Source: Rhodovastum sp963709085 (GTDB lineage Bacteria > Pseudomonadota > Alphaproteobacteria > Acetobacterales > Acetobacteraceae). Taken from it: DNA of 64,000 nucleotides. Positions 53,289-61,681 of this stretch are shown here, piece after piece. Under the pieces are notes generated by a model, which did not search any database, had not been told where the DNA came from, and worked only from the letters and a program-made list of their open reading frames with translations. The stretch spans positions 620,001 to 684,000 of the forward strand of contig CAVPVB010000024.1 of the NCBI GenBank assembly GCA_963709085.1, written 5' to 3'. Position 1 is the stretch's first letter, and every line of letters starts with the position of its first letter. A program made the translations under genes and the position numbers.

Positions 53289-54436
53289 GCCTGTTAGAAA
53301 AGCGGCTGATCCGCGAGACCTCGTTCGGCCTGACCAGCAAGCTGTGGCGCATCTCCTGGACGTACGTGCTGCTGCTGTGCGCGCTGGCGGGCGTCGGCTA
53401 TGCCGCGCTGTATTCGGCCGGCGGCGGTTCGCCCGAGCCGTATGCGTCGCGCCATATCCTGCGCTTCGGCTTCGGGCTGATGCTGATGCTGTCGATCGCG
53501 CTGGTGGATATCCGCTTCATCGCCCGGCTGTCCTGGTTCGCCTATGCGGGCGGGGTGACCCTGCTGCTGCTGGTGATGCACATGGGGCACGTCGGCAAAG
53601 GGGCGCAGCGCTGGATCGAGCTTGGCGGGATGCAGTGGCAGCCAAGCGAGTTGATGAAGATCGCGCTGGTGATGGCGCTGGCCTCCTGGTTTCACAAGGC
53701 GTCGTGGGAGCGGATGGGCAATCCGCTGTTCCTGATACCGCCCGCACTGGCGGTGGCGGTGCCGGTGGCGCTGATCCTGAAGGAGCCGAACCTGGGCACG
53801 GCGATGATCACCGCGGTGGTGGGGGGCTCGGTGTTCCTGGCCGCGGGAATACGCTGGTGGAAGGTGGTGCTGGCCGGCGCCGGCATCGGCTTCGCCGCGC
53901 CGCTCGCCTATGCCCACATGCATGATTACCAGCGCGCCCGCATCACCACCTTCCTCAACCCCGAGAGCGACCCGCTGGGGGCCGGCTACAACATCATCCA
54001 GAGCAAGATCGCGCTGGGCTCGGGCGGCATGTGGGGCAAGGGCTATCTGCTGGGCACCCAGGCGCACCTGAATTTTCTTCCCGAGAAGCAGACCGATTTC
54101 ATCTTCACCATGCTGGCCGAGGAATTCGGCTTTGTCGGCGGGGTGACGCTGCTGGGGCTGCTCGGGCTGATCGTGCTGGGGGCGATGGGTATCGCGCTGC
54201 GCTGCCGGCACCAGTACGGGCGGCTGCTGGCGCTCGGCATTGCGATGAATTTTTTCATGTACGTGTTCGCCAATGTGGCGATGGTGATGGGGGCGATTCC
54301 GGTGGGCGGGGTGCCGCTGCCGCTGGTGTCGCATGGCGGCTCGGCGATGATTACGGTGATGGTGAGCTTCGGGCTGCTGATGTCGGTGCATGTGCACCGG
54401 GATGTGGAGTTCAGCGACGGGCGGGACGAGGTTTAG
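53285..54436 (+). CDS. rodA: Peptidoglycan glycosyltransferase RodA
   Basis: SEDS-family polymerase paired with PBP2, about 383 residues and ten spans. The SEDS motifs are seen in GKGAQRWIELGGMQWQPSEL MKIALV, LIQKEPNLGTA-like LILKEPNLGTAMITAVVGGS, and FLPEKQTDFIFTMLAEEFGF, with the catalytic aspartate in the TDFIF region and the final VPLPLVSHGGSAMI. The GTG at 53285 has GGAGGGG just upstream and overlaps the mrdA stop; an ATG at 53273 is an alternative. Confidence 0.95.
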   Translation: MSLLEKRLIRETSFGLTSKLWRISWTYVLLLCALAGVGYAALYSAGGGSPEPYASRHILRFGFGLMLMLSIALVDIRFIARLSWFAYAGGVTLLLLVMHMGHVGKGAQRWIELGGMQWQPSELMKIALVMALASWFHKASWERMGNPLFLIPPALAVAVPVALILKEPNLGTAMITAVVGGSVFLAAGIRWWKVVLAGAGIGFAAPLAYAHMHDYQRARITTFLNPESDPLGAGYNIIQSKIALGSGGMWGKGYLLGTQAHLNFLPEKQTDFIFTMLAEEFGFVGGVTLLGLLGLIVLGAMGIALRCRHQYGRLLALGIAMNFFMYVFANVAMVMGAIPVGGVPLPLVSHGGSAMITVMVSFGLLMSVHVHRDVEFSDGRDEV

Positions 54437-54600
54437 CCGGCCGAAACCGGCGCTCGCAGTCGTGATGGCCGGGATGTTCGATCCCTTCGACAGAGGCAGG
54501 TCCGAAAGCGTAGTATTTTCGCCCGAAGAAATGCCGCCGCGCGCTTCAGGTTAATCGGTTTCTGTTGCGCGGTGCGGAAGATCAGCGGGGGGAAGTAACC

Positions 54601-55164
54601 ATGCGCCGAAATATTTCCGGTCCGGTTATGGTAATTGCCCTGTTGTCGGCGGGCCTGGTCGCTGCGACGGCGGCCGAACAAAAGGCACCGCCGACCGACG
54701 CGGAACTCATCGCCAGCGCCATGGCCGCCGCGCCGAAACCCGTCGCGGAGGGCGCGACCATCGTTGTGATGGATGACAAGGGCGGGATGCTAATCCTGCG
54801 GAAAGGCAGCAACGGGTTCACCTGCATGCCGGACAACCCGACGACCCCCGGCCTGGACCCGATGTGCCTGGACGCGAACGCCATGGAATGGGCGCACGCG
54901 TGGATGACGCACCAGCCGCCGCCCGACAAGGTCGGCTTCATGTTCATGCTCGCCGGCGGCTCGGACGCGAGCAACACCGACCCCTACGCCAAGGGTCCCG
55001 AGGCCGGGAATCACTGGATCACCACCGGTTCGCACGTGATGGTGGTGGGGCCGGCTGTGAAGGCGATGCCGGGCTATCCGAAGGACGCCGATCCGGACAC
55101 GTCGAAACCGTACGTGATGTGGGCGGGGACGCCGTATGAGCACCTGATGATTCCGATCCGGTGA
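54601..55164 (+). CDS. Exported hypothetical protein
   Basis: Protein of 187 residues with a signal peptide (GPVMVIALLSAGLVAATAA). The mature part has a beta-like segment (ATIVVMDDKGGMLILRKGSN), the segment FTCMPDNPTTPGLDPMCLD with two cysteines that could form a disulfide, and GPEAGNHWITTGSHVMVVGP with GYPKDADPDTSKPYVMWAGT near the end. The family is widespread as an uncharacterised periplasmic protein; no function is assigned. A purine-rich site (GGGGGAAG) precedes the ATG. It follows rodA by 164 bases and is probably transcribed separately. Confidence 0.75.
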   Translation: MRRNISGPVMVIALLSAGLVAATAAEQKAPPTDAELIASAMAAAPKPVAEGATIVVMDDKGGMLILRKGSNGFTCMPDNPTTPGLDPMCLDANAMEWAHAWMTHQPPPDKVGFMFMLAGGSDASNTDPYAKGPEAGNHWITTGSHVMVVGPAVKAMPGYPKDADPDTSKPYVMWAGTPYEHLMIPIR

Positions 55165-55787
55165 TTTGCCTTTGTCCGACGGAAAGGAAAGGGTTGCACG
55201 GAGAACACAGAATTACACAGAGAAGAAGAGGATCGGGGCTTCGGGCGATAGATGGACGGCGTGGGGGGAGGACTTGGCGGTGTGTGTGAAGACGGGCACG
55301 ACACGCAATCGAACGTTCGGCTGTTGGTAGCGCGGGTTGCTTGTCGCCTTCCGGCCCTAACACTACCTTGGCAGAAAAAACATTTCCGTAGATGCCATCA
55401 GCATCGTTAGAAGCGTAGTGAATTTGCGTGACTCATTGATATATATATATCGGAAAGCGGCCTAATTCTGCCAAAGCAGTGCTAAGCAGGCAGATGGGCA
55501 TCTCCGAATCACTCACCCAGCGACCGGGATACAGCCTGTTCGGTGATGAAGGGTTTCGTCATATAGGAAGCTGGAATGGTGTGAGGCTTTTCGGAACCGG
55601 ATTCCGGACCAACCACAAAGCCTGAGTCCGGGGGGGCCGACTGTGTCTTGCAAGAGGTCGTTGCCAAGACAGTGCGAGATTGACACCCTTGCGCTGGCGG
55701 GTTTCAATTGCCGAATCGTGCATGCCGAACGTCGTATAAGTATACGATCCAGGGACAGGTTTGCGAGTTTCAACGGGATTGCTGCCA
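55165..55787. other. AT-richer intergenic region with degraded sequence
   Basis: About 620 bases with lower GC than the surroundings and no convincing gene. It contains a stretch resembling common bacterial dispersed repeats (55197-55232, GGAGAACACAGAATTACACA), an alternating run ATATATATATAT near 55440, and a perfect inverted repeat at 55732. It marks the left side of the foreign-looking islet. Confidence 0.5.
55732..55747. promoter_or_regulatory. Perfect 7-bp inverted repeat, possible operator
   Basis: TCGTATA and TATACGA are separated by AG, 40 bases before the ATG at 55788. The dyad is of the size bound by small dimeric regulators. It could autoregulate the downstream gene; no such regulator is visible nearby. 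Confidence 0.4.
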
Positions 55788-56171
55788 ATGCATATTTTCC
55801 GCTCAAGGGCCGTGCTTAGTCGCCAAGACCCTTCGTATGAGGAACGATGGCAACAAGCTGATAAGGGGCTGATCCTCTGTTGGGAGTGCGGGCGAAAACA
55901 GGCAGAAGAAGAACCGGAACTGGCAGCGCGCGCTAAGGCTGGCGAATTGATTCCGCTGTCCTGGAAAGGAGGCGTAAAGCCACAACAAAACGAAGGTGGA
56001 GAGACAAAAGAAAATAAGAAGAAAAAACTGGGATCTCTTCTTTATCTAGCAAAATGGCAAGGACTTCGCGGCGACGACCTTGATTTGTATACCGATCGCG
56101 ACAACGAAATTGTTTGCACAAAAACGAAAACTACTGTTATATTTACCGGGAGTTTTAAAAGTGAGGAATAA
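55788..56171 (+). CDS. Hypothetical protein of the AT-rich islet
   Basis: Protein of 127 residues, hydrophilic and lysine/glutamate-rich. It has ILCWECGRKQAEEEPELAAR near residue 30, a low-complexity basic stretch (GGETKENKKKKLGSLLYLAK) and a C-terminal GDDLDLYTDRDNEIVCTKTK. Codon use is AT-leaning compared with neighbours. It converges on the exonuclease-BRCT gene with nine bases between stops. No family is recognised; the two cysteines in CWEC could bind metal in a dimer, but a full zinc site is not present. Confidence 0.5.
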   Translation: MHIFRSRAVLSRQDPSYEERWQQADKGLILCWECGRKQAEEEPELAARAKAGELIPLSWKGGVKPQQNEGGETKENKKKKLGSLLYLAKWQGLRGDDLDLYTDRDNEIVCTKTKTTVIFTGSFKSEE

Positions 56172-56180
56172 GCCTCATTT

Positions 56181-57053
56181 TTATTTTGGAGCATCTTCCG
56201 GCGCACCCTCGATTGTGCAGAGCGCCATAAAATCTGACTCCCCCAAAATTCTTATGTGGAATCCCTTTGCGATCATGGACTCGGCCTTCAAGTGCTTGCT
56301 GCTTTTTTTCTCGCCTGGGCGAAGGCGTTTGATATCTTGGTCGCCTACAACCAAAACCGTCGCTTTTTTCGTAACGCTGTCGCCAATCTGAAACCCAAGA
56401 TTGGCGGCCATTTCCTCAACGTCACGCCGAGTAAGTTGCATAGCTCCTGTAAATACGATGCACTCTCCAGCAAATGGGCCATGCTGATTAATTTCTGGCT
56501 TCCCCGTTTCTCTCCCCAATCTGCAATGGGATTTCTTTAGCCATTCCTCGACACTGATGCCACTTACAATGATAGCCCTTAGAAGAATTTCGCCAGACGC
56601 TCGAGCATCTTCGAGTGCGTTGTGGTGAGAGAAATTAATGCCAAGCATTTCGGCAACAGGTCTCAATCCATATCCGGAATCGGCACACTCTCTCCATGTC
56701 CGTCGAACAACTCGGGCGGAATCCAGCCAATGGCACTCGATTTCAGGCAGATTATACCGGATAGCGGCTTGACGTAATGCGGTCCGGTCAAATGAGGTAT
56801 GCGAGACCACAATTCGGCCAGCGATCATATTGGATAGTCTTCGATATAATTCAGGAAATATCGGTGCGCCGACCACGTCAGCTTCGTCAATCCCATGGAT
56901 AACAATGTTCATATCGTCAAAATAATCTTCTGGATCAACGAGCGACACAAAGCAGTCGTACAATTTACCGTCTCGGAAATCGGCAATTCCGACCTGACAT
57001 ATGCTTGCCATGTTGGCATTTGCAGTTTCAAAGTCGATGGCAACAAAATTCAT
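56181..57053 (-). CDS. DnaQ-like 3'-5' exonuclease with C-terminal BRCT domain
   Basis: Protein of 290 residues. The N-terminal half is a DEDD exonuclease: FVAIDFETANANMASICQVG (Asp and Glu of motif I), SHTSFDRTALRQAA (motif II) and HHNALEDARASGEIL (motif III, DEDDh type). The C-terminal half (about 205-285) is a BRCT domain: GECIVFTGAMQLTRRDVEEM with the following KKATVLVVGDQ. Such proteins resemble the proofreading subunit of DNA polymerase III with a nick- or protein-binding module. The gene is clearly AT-richer than its surroundings, so recently acquired. The ATG at 57053 opens directly on the exonuclease fold; 57128 is the alternative. Confidence 0.87.
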   Translation of the reverse strand: MNFVAIDFETANANMASICQVGIADFRDGKLYDCFVSLVDPEDYFDDMNIVIHGIDEADVVGAPIFPELYRRLSNMIAGRIVVSHTSFDRTALRQAAIRYNLPEIECHWLDSARVVRRTWRECADSGYGLRPVAEMLGINFSHHNALEDARASGEILLRAIIVSGISVEEWLKKSHCRLGRETGKPEINQHGPFAGECIVFTGAMQLTRRDVEEMAANLGFQIGDSVTKKATVLVVGDQDIKRLRPGEKKSSKHLKAESMIAKGFHIRILGESDFMALCTIEGAPEDAPK

Positions 57054-57196
57054 GGGTCCCGCTTTCGAGCTTGGCCGTATGCCGAGGCTAACATCCTCAC
57101 CCACTCGCTCCTCTCCAACAAGGTTCATATCGTTCTGAACTCACGAATTCTACGCCAACCGCACGCTGCCGGTCGCCACCCCTTCCAGCAAGCCAT

Positions 57197-57308
57197 AGGG
57201 CGGGAAAGCGAAGCGTATCCCGCCTCATACGTGCTGCCGTCGTTTCCCCCACTGCCCCCTCCAAACTGACAATTGCGACGGCGGGATGCGCTACGCTTTC
57301 CCGCCCTA
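57197..57308. mobile_element. MITE-like element with imperfect 29-bp terminal inverted repeats
   Basis: The left end TAGGGCGGGAAAGCGAAGCG continuing TATCCCGCC is matched in inverse by GGCGGGATGCGCTACGCTTTC continuing CCGCCCTA at the right, with about 55 unique bases between. No coding capacity. It lies at the right edge of the AT-rich islet and resembles other short GGGCGG-ended repeats of proteobacteria. Confidence 0.6.
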
Positions 57309-57542
57309 CACCGTTGACGGAAACGGTCGGAAACTACCCTTTCCACGCTCCCAACCAACTTTTCTCTGTGATGGCTGTGGCCCTCTCCTCTCCTTGCTCA
57401 TCCCCCCAACGACAGCCGCCCGGCCATCGCGCGCACCAGTTCGGGTAGTCGTTCGGAATGCCAGCTCATGGGGACACGATGCGCTCATGGACGGGGTTAG
57501 CCAACGCTGGCCCGACTCGGGGGCGGATGCTATTGTCGCGCC

Positions 57543-57842
57543 ATGTCCGCAGAGCAACCTGACCTGTTTGGAACTCCCGCGCCGGTCCGCGAGCAGCCGA
57601 GCGACGAGATCGTCGCCATCGTGCGCGCGCGCCTTCATGCCGCCCTGGCCCTGGTCAAGGCGGCCGAGGTGATGCCGTGGACGGACCAGCTCGCCATCAT
57701 CCGCGAAGACAATGCGTTCCGTTTCGGCAAGGACCTGCTGCCGCCGGCCGAAGGGGCGGCGTTGTGGGCCGAATTCGATGTGGAGATGGACCGGCTGTAC
57801 GCCATCATGAACGAGGGCAAGGAACCCGACCTGGGCGATTGA
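57543..57842 (+). CDS. Small conserved protein with N-terminal QPDLFG motif
   Basis: Protein of 99 residues, soluble and helical. The opening MSAEQPDLFGTPAP has the form Q-x-D-L-F that fits the beta sliding-clamp binding motif of bacterial replication proteins. The remainder (IVAIVRARLHAALALVKAAE then MPWTDQLAIIREDNAFRFGK) is a predicted helical bundle without a known enzyme motif. The family appears to be common in alphaproteobacteria as an uncharacterised protein. A start at 57543 puts the motif at the very N terminus. Confidence 0.65.
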   Translation: MSAEQPDLFGTPAPVREQPSDEIVAIVRARLHAALALVKAAEVMPWTDQLAIIREDNAFRFGKDLLPPAEGAALWAEFDVEMDRLYAIMNEGKEPDLGD

Positions 57843-57988
57843 CCGTCCCCTCCCCGTGCCACCAGCCAGCGCACGGCGTCTCGCGGATATGTGTCCGGCG
57901 GCGGGCAAGCCTTCTCGGGACTGACATCCTGCGCCGTCCGCGGTCGGATAAACTCCGCCGGCTTTCCTCACCCGGCCGGAGATGAAAC

Positions 57989-58225
57989 ATGAGCGACGAC
58001 GATTCGGAACTCGATCGGCTGCAGGCCGCCTACAAGGCGGCGGTTGATACCTGGGTCAGCGCCATCCGGGCGGAAGAAGCGCTCGCGTCGGTTCATCACA
58101 CGGTGGCGGAAGTCGATACGTGGGAGAACGCGCACTTCCTGGCCGAAGAAGCCCGCGGCCATGCGGAGGCCGCGAAGACCGCCTATGAGGGCGCGCTGCG
58201 GTCGCGCTTCTTCGGGTTCGATTGA
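57989..58225 (+). CDS. Small helical hypothetical protein
   Basis: Protein of 78 residues, acidic and alanine-rich, predicted as two or three helices (LDRLQAAYKAAVDTWVSAIR, AHFLAEEARGHAEAAKTAYE). CCGGAGAT lies about 8 bases before the ATG. No signal, span or motif. It is convergent with the proton ATPase gene (21-base gap). Function is unknown. Confidence 0.58.
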   Translation: MSDDDSELDRLQAAYKAAVDTWVSAIRAEEALASVHHTVAEVDTWENAHFLAEEARGHAEAAKTAYEGALRSRFFGFD

Positions 58226-58246
58226 TCCCGCGCCGGGGGCGGCCGG

Positions 58247-60487
58247 TCAGGTGATGCCGACGCGCGCGAACACCGGCATTTTCACCATCGCCAGGATGAG
58301 CGCGAGGATGGCAGCGGCGGCCATCATGCCGCCCACCAGCAAAGGCGACAATGGCGCCATGCCGATGCCGGTCATGGCCAACAGGGCGGCGATCAGGACA
58401 TCGGCAACCGAGGAGGCGGCAAGCCAGTTGCTCGGCGGGGACCCCCACAGACTGTCCCTGGCGCGGATGGCATAGATCACCGCCTGGTCGCCGAACACCA
58501 GGGCCGTGAAGGCGAGCGTGGGCAACGCTTCCTGGGGAAGGTGCAACGCGAATTTGCCGATCGCCACGGCGCCGGTGCAGAAGCCGAGCAGGCCGGCGCC
58601 GATGATGGCGCCGGCCATCGTCAGGCTGCCGACGCGCCAGCCATTGGGCAGCGGCGAGGGCCGCACATTGTCGGTGGTCAGCGCCATCGCCAGGAAATCG
58701 CCGGTGATCAGCACGATGACCATCAGCAGCGGGGTCAGGATCGCATGCCCCGTCATGATCAGGCCGAACATCAGCAGCAGGATGGTCACCATCTTCTTGA
58801 CGATCGAATTCAGCGTGTAGGTCAGGATGCGCTGGAATATCTGCCGCCCCTCCTTCACCGCGGCGACGATGCCGGCCAGACCGGGCTCGGTCAGCACCAT
58901 GCCGGCGGCCGATTTGGCGACGTCGGTAGCCGTCGAGACCGCGATGCCGATCTGCGCCTGGCGCAAAGCGGGCGCGTCGTTGGCCCCGTCGCCGCACATG
59001 CCGACGATGTGGCCGCCCTTCTGGAATGCCTTCACAAGTTTGTACTTGGCCTCGGGCAGAACCCCGGCGAAGACGGCGAACGCCTCGGGGCGCACGTCGT
59101 GCGGAATCGGTCCGGGCGGACAGACCGCCCCCTCGAGCCCGATCGCATGCGCGACCTCGGCGGCGGTTGCCGGGGCGTCGCCGGTTACCATGACGGTGCG
59201 CACGCCCAGGCCGCGCAACTCCGCGACCAGTGCCGAGGAATCGGCACGGGGCGGGTCGGTGAGGGCGATCAGGCCGGCCAGTTGCAGCGCCGTCGCCGGT
59301 CCGGCGGCCACCGCGAGCACCCGGTAGCCCTGGCCCTCCAGCTTCTTCGCCGCGGCGATGGCGTCCGGCGCCGACCGGGCGAGGTTCGCGACCACCGTGA
59401 AGGCGCCCTTCACCACCCGCCGGCGGCGCCCGCCCGGGTCAGCGACGGTGGCTTCCGACATTTTGCTGGCCGGATCGAACGGCACAAACCGGACCCGTTC
59501 CGGTGTCGCCTGGGTGCTGGCGGTGCCGGCGGCGCGAATGGCGGCATCCACCGGGTCCTGGCCGCCATCCGAACTGGCCAGCGCCGCCAGCGCCAGGACA
59601 TGCGCGGCGTCGAAGCCGGGCATCGGGTGAACCGCCGCGACCGCCAATTCGTTGCGCGTGAGCGTGCCGGTCTTGTCGGCGCACAGCACGTCCACCTCGC
59701 CCGCCTCGTTCACCGCGGCCAGATGCGTCGGGAGTACATTCTGTTTTGCCAGGGCCCGGGCGCCGAGCGCCGAGGCAAGCGTGAATGTCGCCGGCAAGGC
59801 AACCGGAATCGCGCCGAGGATCGCCGTCAGGATCAGCGGAACGATCTCGGCGGGCGGCATCTTCAGGAAGCAGGCATAGGAGATCAGCAGCATGATGATG
59901 ACGGCGCTGAGGGCGGCGAGATTGCGCACCACATGCAGCACCGTCTGCTGCTGGGAACTCTCGACATGGGCGGTGCGGACCAGCTCCGCGGTGCGGCCGA
60001 ATTTCGTCCGCGCCCCGGTGGCGGTGACCACGCCCACCGCCTCGCCGCGCCGCACCAGCGCGCCGGCATAGGTTTGCACGCCCGCGCCGGCTTCGAGCGG
60101 CACCAATTCGCCGGTGAGCATGGATTGGTCGAGCAGGACCTCGCCGGCGGCCAGGCGTATGTCGGCCGCCACCACGGCACCGAGCGACAGCTTCACCACG
60201 TCGTCCGGCACCAGTTCGGTTGCGGGCAGGCTCTCCCAGCGTCCGTCGCGGCGGACGGTCGCGGTCAGCGCGAGGCGTGACTTCAGGGCCGCCAGGGTGG
60301 CCTGGGCGCGGCTTTCCTGGAACAGCCCGAGGCCGGCGTTGAACAGCAGCAGGGCCGCGATGATGGCGGCCTGGACATAGTCGGCGCGGACGAGTTCGAG
60401 CACCACGGCCGCCTCGAGCATCCACGGAACCGGCGCCCAGAATTTCTCCAGCACCATGCGCAGCAGATGCAGGCTGGTGTCCGGCAT
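58247..60487 (-). CDS. P-type proton-transporting ATPase (type IIIA)
   Basis: Plasma-membrane H+-ATPase-like pump. From MPDTSL it has 746 residues: LDQSMLTGELVP (actuator TGE), CADKTGTLTRNE with phosphorylated Asp271, MVTGDAPATAAEVAHAIGLE, and the hinge GMCGDGANDAPALRQAQIGI. The membrane core includes LILTAILGAIPVALPATFTL. The conserved N-terminal domain clearly continues upstream of the ATG at 60487 (GLTSDEARRQREISGPNAMP), to about 60610, but no ATG, GTG or TTG lies in that stretch before a stop; either an unusual start is used or an indel hides the true one. A five-residue repeat GLTPV is encoded by a tandem repeat at 60534. Likely role: proton export under acid or low-energy conditions. 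Confidence 0.88.
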   Translation of the reverse strand: MPDTSLHLLRMVLEKFWAPVPWMLEAAVVLELVRADYVQAAIIAALLLFNAGLGLFQESRAQATLAALKSRLALTATVRRDGRWESLPATELVPDDVVKLSLGAVVAADIRLAAGEVLLDQSMLTGELVPLEAGAGVQTYAGALVRRGEAVGVVTATGARTKFGRTAELVRTAHVESSQQQTVLHVVRNLAALSAVIIMLLISYACFLKMPPAEIVPLILTAILGAIPVALPATFTLASALGARALAKQNVLPTHLAAVNEAGEVDVLCADKTGTLTRNELAVAAVHPMPGFDAAHVLALAALASSDGGQDPVDAAIRAAGTASTQATPERVRFVPFDPASKMSEATVADPGGRRRRVVKGAFTVVANLARSAPDAIAAAKKLEGQGYRVLAVAAGPATALQLAGLIALTDPPRADSSALVAELRGLGVRTVMVTGDAPATAAEVAHAIGLEGAVCPPGPIPHDVRPEAFAVFAGVLPEAKYKLVKAFQKGGHIVGMCGDGANDAPALRQAQIGIAVSTATDVAKSAAGMVLTEPGLAGIVAAVKEGRQIFQRILTYTLNSIVKKMVTILLLMFGLIMTGHAILTPLLMVIVLITGDFLAMALTTDNVRPSPLPNGWRVGSLTMAGAIIGAGLLGFCTGAVAIGKFALHLPQEALPTLAFTALVFGDQAVIYAIRARDSLWGSPPSNWLAASSVADVLIAALLAMTGIGMAPLSPLLVGGMMAAAAILALILAMVKMPVFARVGIT

Positions 60488-60533
60488 CGCGTTGGGGCCG
60501 GAAATCTCCCGCTGACGGCGCGCCTCGTCGCTG

Positions 60534-60578
60534 GTCAGGCCAACGGGGGTCAGGCCAACGGGGGTCAGGCCGATTGGC
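60534..60578. repeat. 15-bp in-frame tandem repeat in the proton ATPase N terminus
   Basis: The unit GTCAGGCCAACGGGG occurs twice, followed by a diverged third (GTCAGGCCGATTGGC). Read on the minus strand it encodes GLTPVGLTPVGLT, so the conserved GLT segment of the ATPase has been multiplied. The length is a multiple of three and keeps frame. Confidence 0.75.
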
Positions 60579-60857
60579 GGATCAGGGTTCGTGGCGGCCG
60601 AGGGGGCGGCGGACGCAGGTACGGGCCGTTGGCCGCGGAGCGATCATGTCCATACCCCATCCTGCGCGCAGCTTTTCGCCAAAGCCGTTCACATTGCCTG
60701 CGATCGCCGGGACGTGACGTCACGGCGCAGTTATCGCGGACGCTTCCCAAGTGCTGGCAGTTTTTGCGCCGATAAGAATGAGTAGTTTCCGACTCTGTCG
60801 GAGCAGCTTGGCAGACCGGTAGGGTAAAAATCCGCTAATCAGAACAGGAACACGAAA

Positions 60858-61418
60858 ATGCGGAACACACGGGCAATCGTTCTGGCGACGGCACTCGCGG
60901 TAGCATCCGTGGTGTCAGCAGGCGTATTCGATCACGCTATCGCCGCAACATCGGAAGATCTCGACAAGGCATCCGATCAGGCTCTGCTGCAACTTTATAA
61001 AATTAATCCCGAAACAAAAACATTGGCAAAGGAAGCAAAGGCCGTTCTGGTTTTTCCCAACATCGTCAAGGCTGGCCTGGTGTTCGGTGGGGCTTTTGGC
61101 GAAGGCGAGTTGAAGGAAGGCGAGACGGTCGAGGGATACTATAATTCCGTTACCGCGTCCTGGGGCTTTCAGGCCGGCGCTCAATCATTTGGATACGTGG
61201 TCTTCCTGATGACACAAAAGGCCCTCGATTACCTCCGGTCCACGCACGGATGGGAAGTCGGCGTCGGGCCGACGATCGTCGTCGTGGATGAGGGCCTGGC
61301 CAAGAATCTGTCAACGACAACGCTGAAGGATGACGCTTACGCCTTCGTGTTCAATCAACAGGGGCTGATGGCCGGGGTCAGCATCGAGGGAACCAAGATT
61401 TCGAAAATCAATCGCTGA
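60858..61418 (+). CDS. SYLF (Ysc84-like) lipid-binding protein
   Basis: Exported protein of 186 residues. Signal peptide (AIVLATALAVASVVSAGVFD), then a SYLF domain: LAKEAKAVLVFPNIVKAGLV, FGGAFGEGELKEGETVEGYY, ASWGFQAGAQSFGYVVFLMT and a C-terminal DAYAFVFNQQGLMAGVSIEG. The domain binds phosphoinositide-like lipids in eukaryotes; in bacteria it is periplasmic or lipoprotein-like and often stress-induced. A clear ribosome binding site (ACAGGAAC) precedes the ATG, and a hairpin (TCCGACTCTGTCGGA) lies 70 bases upstream. Confidence 0.9.
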   Translation: MRNTRAIVLATALAVASVVSAGVFDHAIAATSEDLDKASDQALLQLYKINPETKTLAKEAKAVLVFPNIVKAGLVFGGAFGEGELKEGETVEGYYNSVTASWGFQAGAQSFGYVVFLMTQKALDYLRSTHGWEVGVGPTIVVVDEGLAKNLSTTTLKDDAYAFVFNQQGLMAGVSIEGTKISKINR

Positions 61419-61462
61419 TCGATACGAAGCCGCGGGCGGGCATAGGCTCCGCTCCTGCGGGC

Positions 61463-61501
61463 GGCGGGCAGGCCGGCATGCTTCGGGCCGGCCTGCCCGC
61501 C
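61463..61501 (+). terminator. GC-rich hairpin after the SYLF gene
   Basis: GGCGGGCAGGCCGGC pairs exactly with GCCGGCCTGCCCGCC across a nine-base loop, 45 bases after the stop. No strong T run follows, but the position fits a terminator. Confidence 0.6.
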
Positions 61502-61681
61502 GTTGCCGTCCCCCAGTTGTTTATCTCCACACCGTACCGGAGTTCGGCTGATGCCCCTGCCCCGACTATCGCTGCCATGCTGCACCATAAGAGCTGGCCG
61601 CTGGCTGGCGCCTGAAGCGGATCTGCTGGCTTGAGCCAAAGCGCGCAAGAATGCTCACTCTCCCGCAGCGTTGCCGCAGCG

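Noticed and set aside
55513..55806. Minus-strand 97-codon frame in the AT-rich gap
   Set aside because: No ribosome binding site, no recognisable domain and overlap with the dyad and the start of the plus-strand gene.
58247..60487. Heavy-metal or potassium P-type ATPase
   Set aside because: No CPC metal motif or Kdp features; the core and N-terminal GLTSDEA pattern fit the proton-pump class.
37505..60578. Short tandem repeats as a possible CRISPR array
   Set aside because: Units are 12-15 bases, only about three copies, contiguous without spacers, and at unrelated positions.
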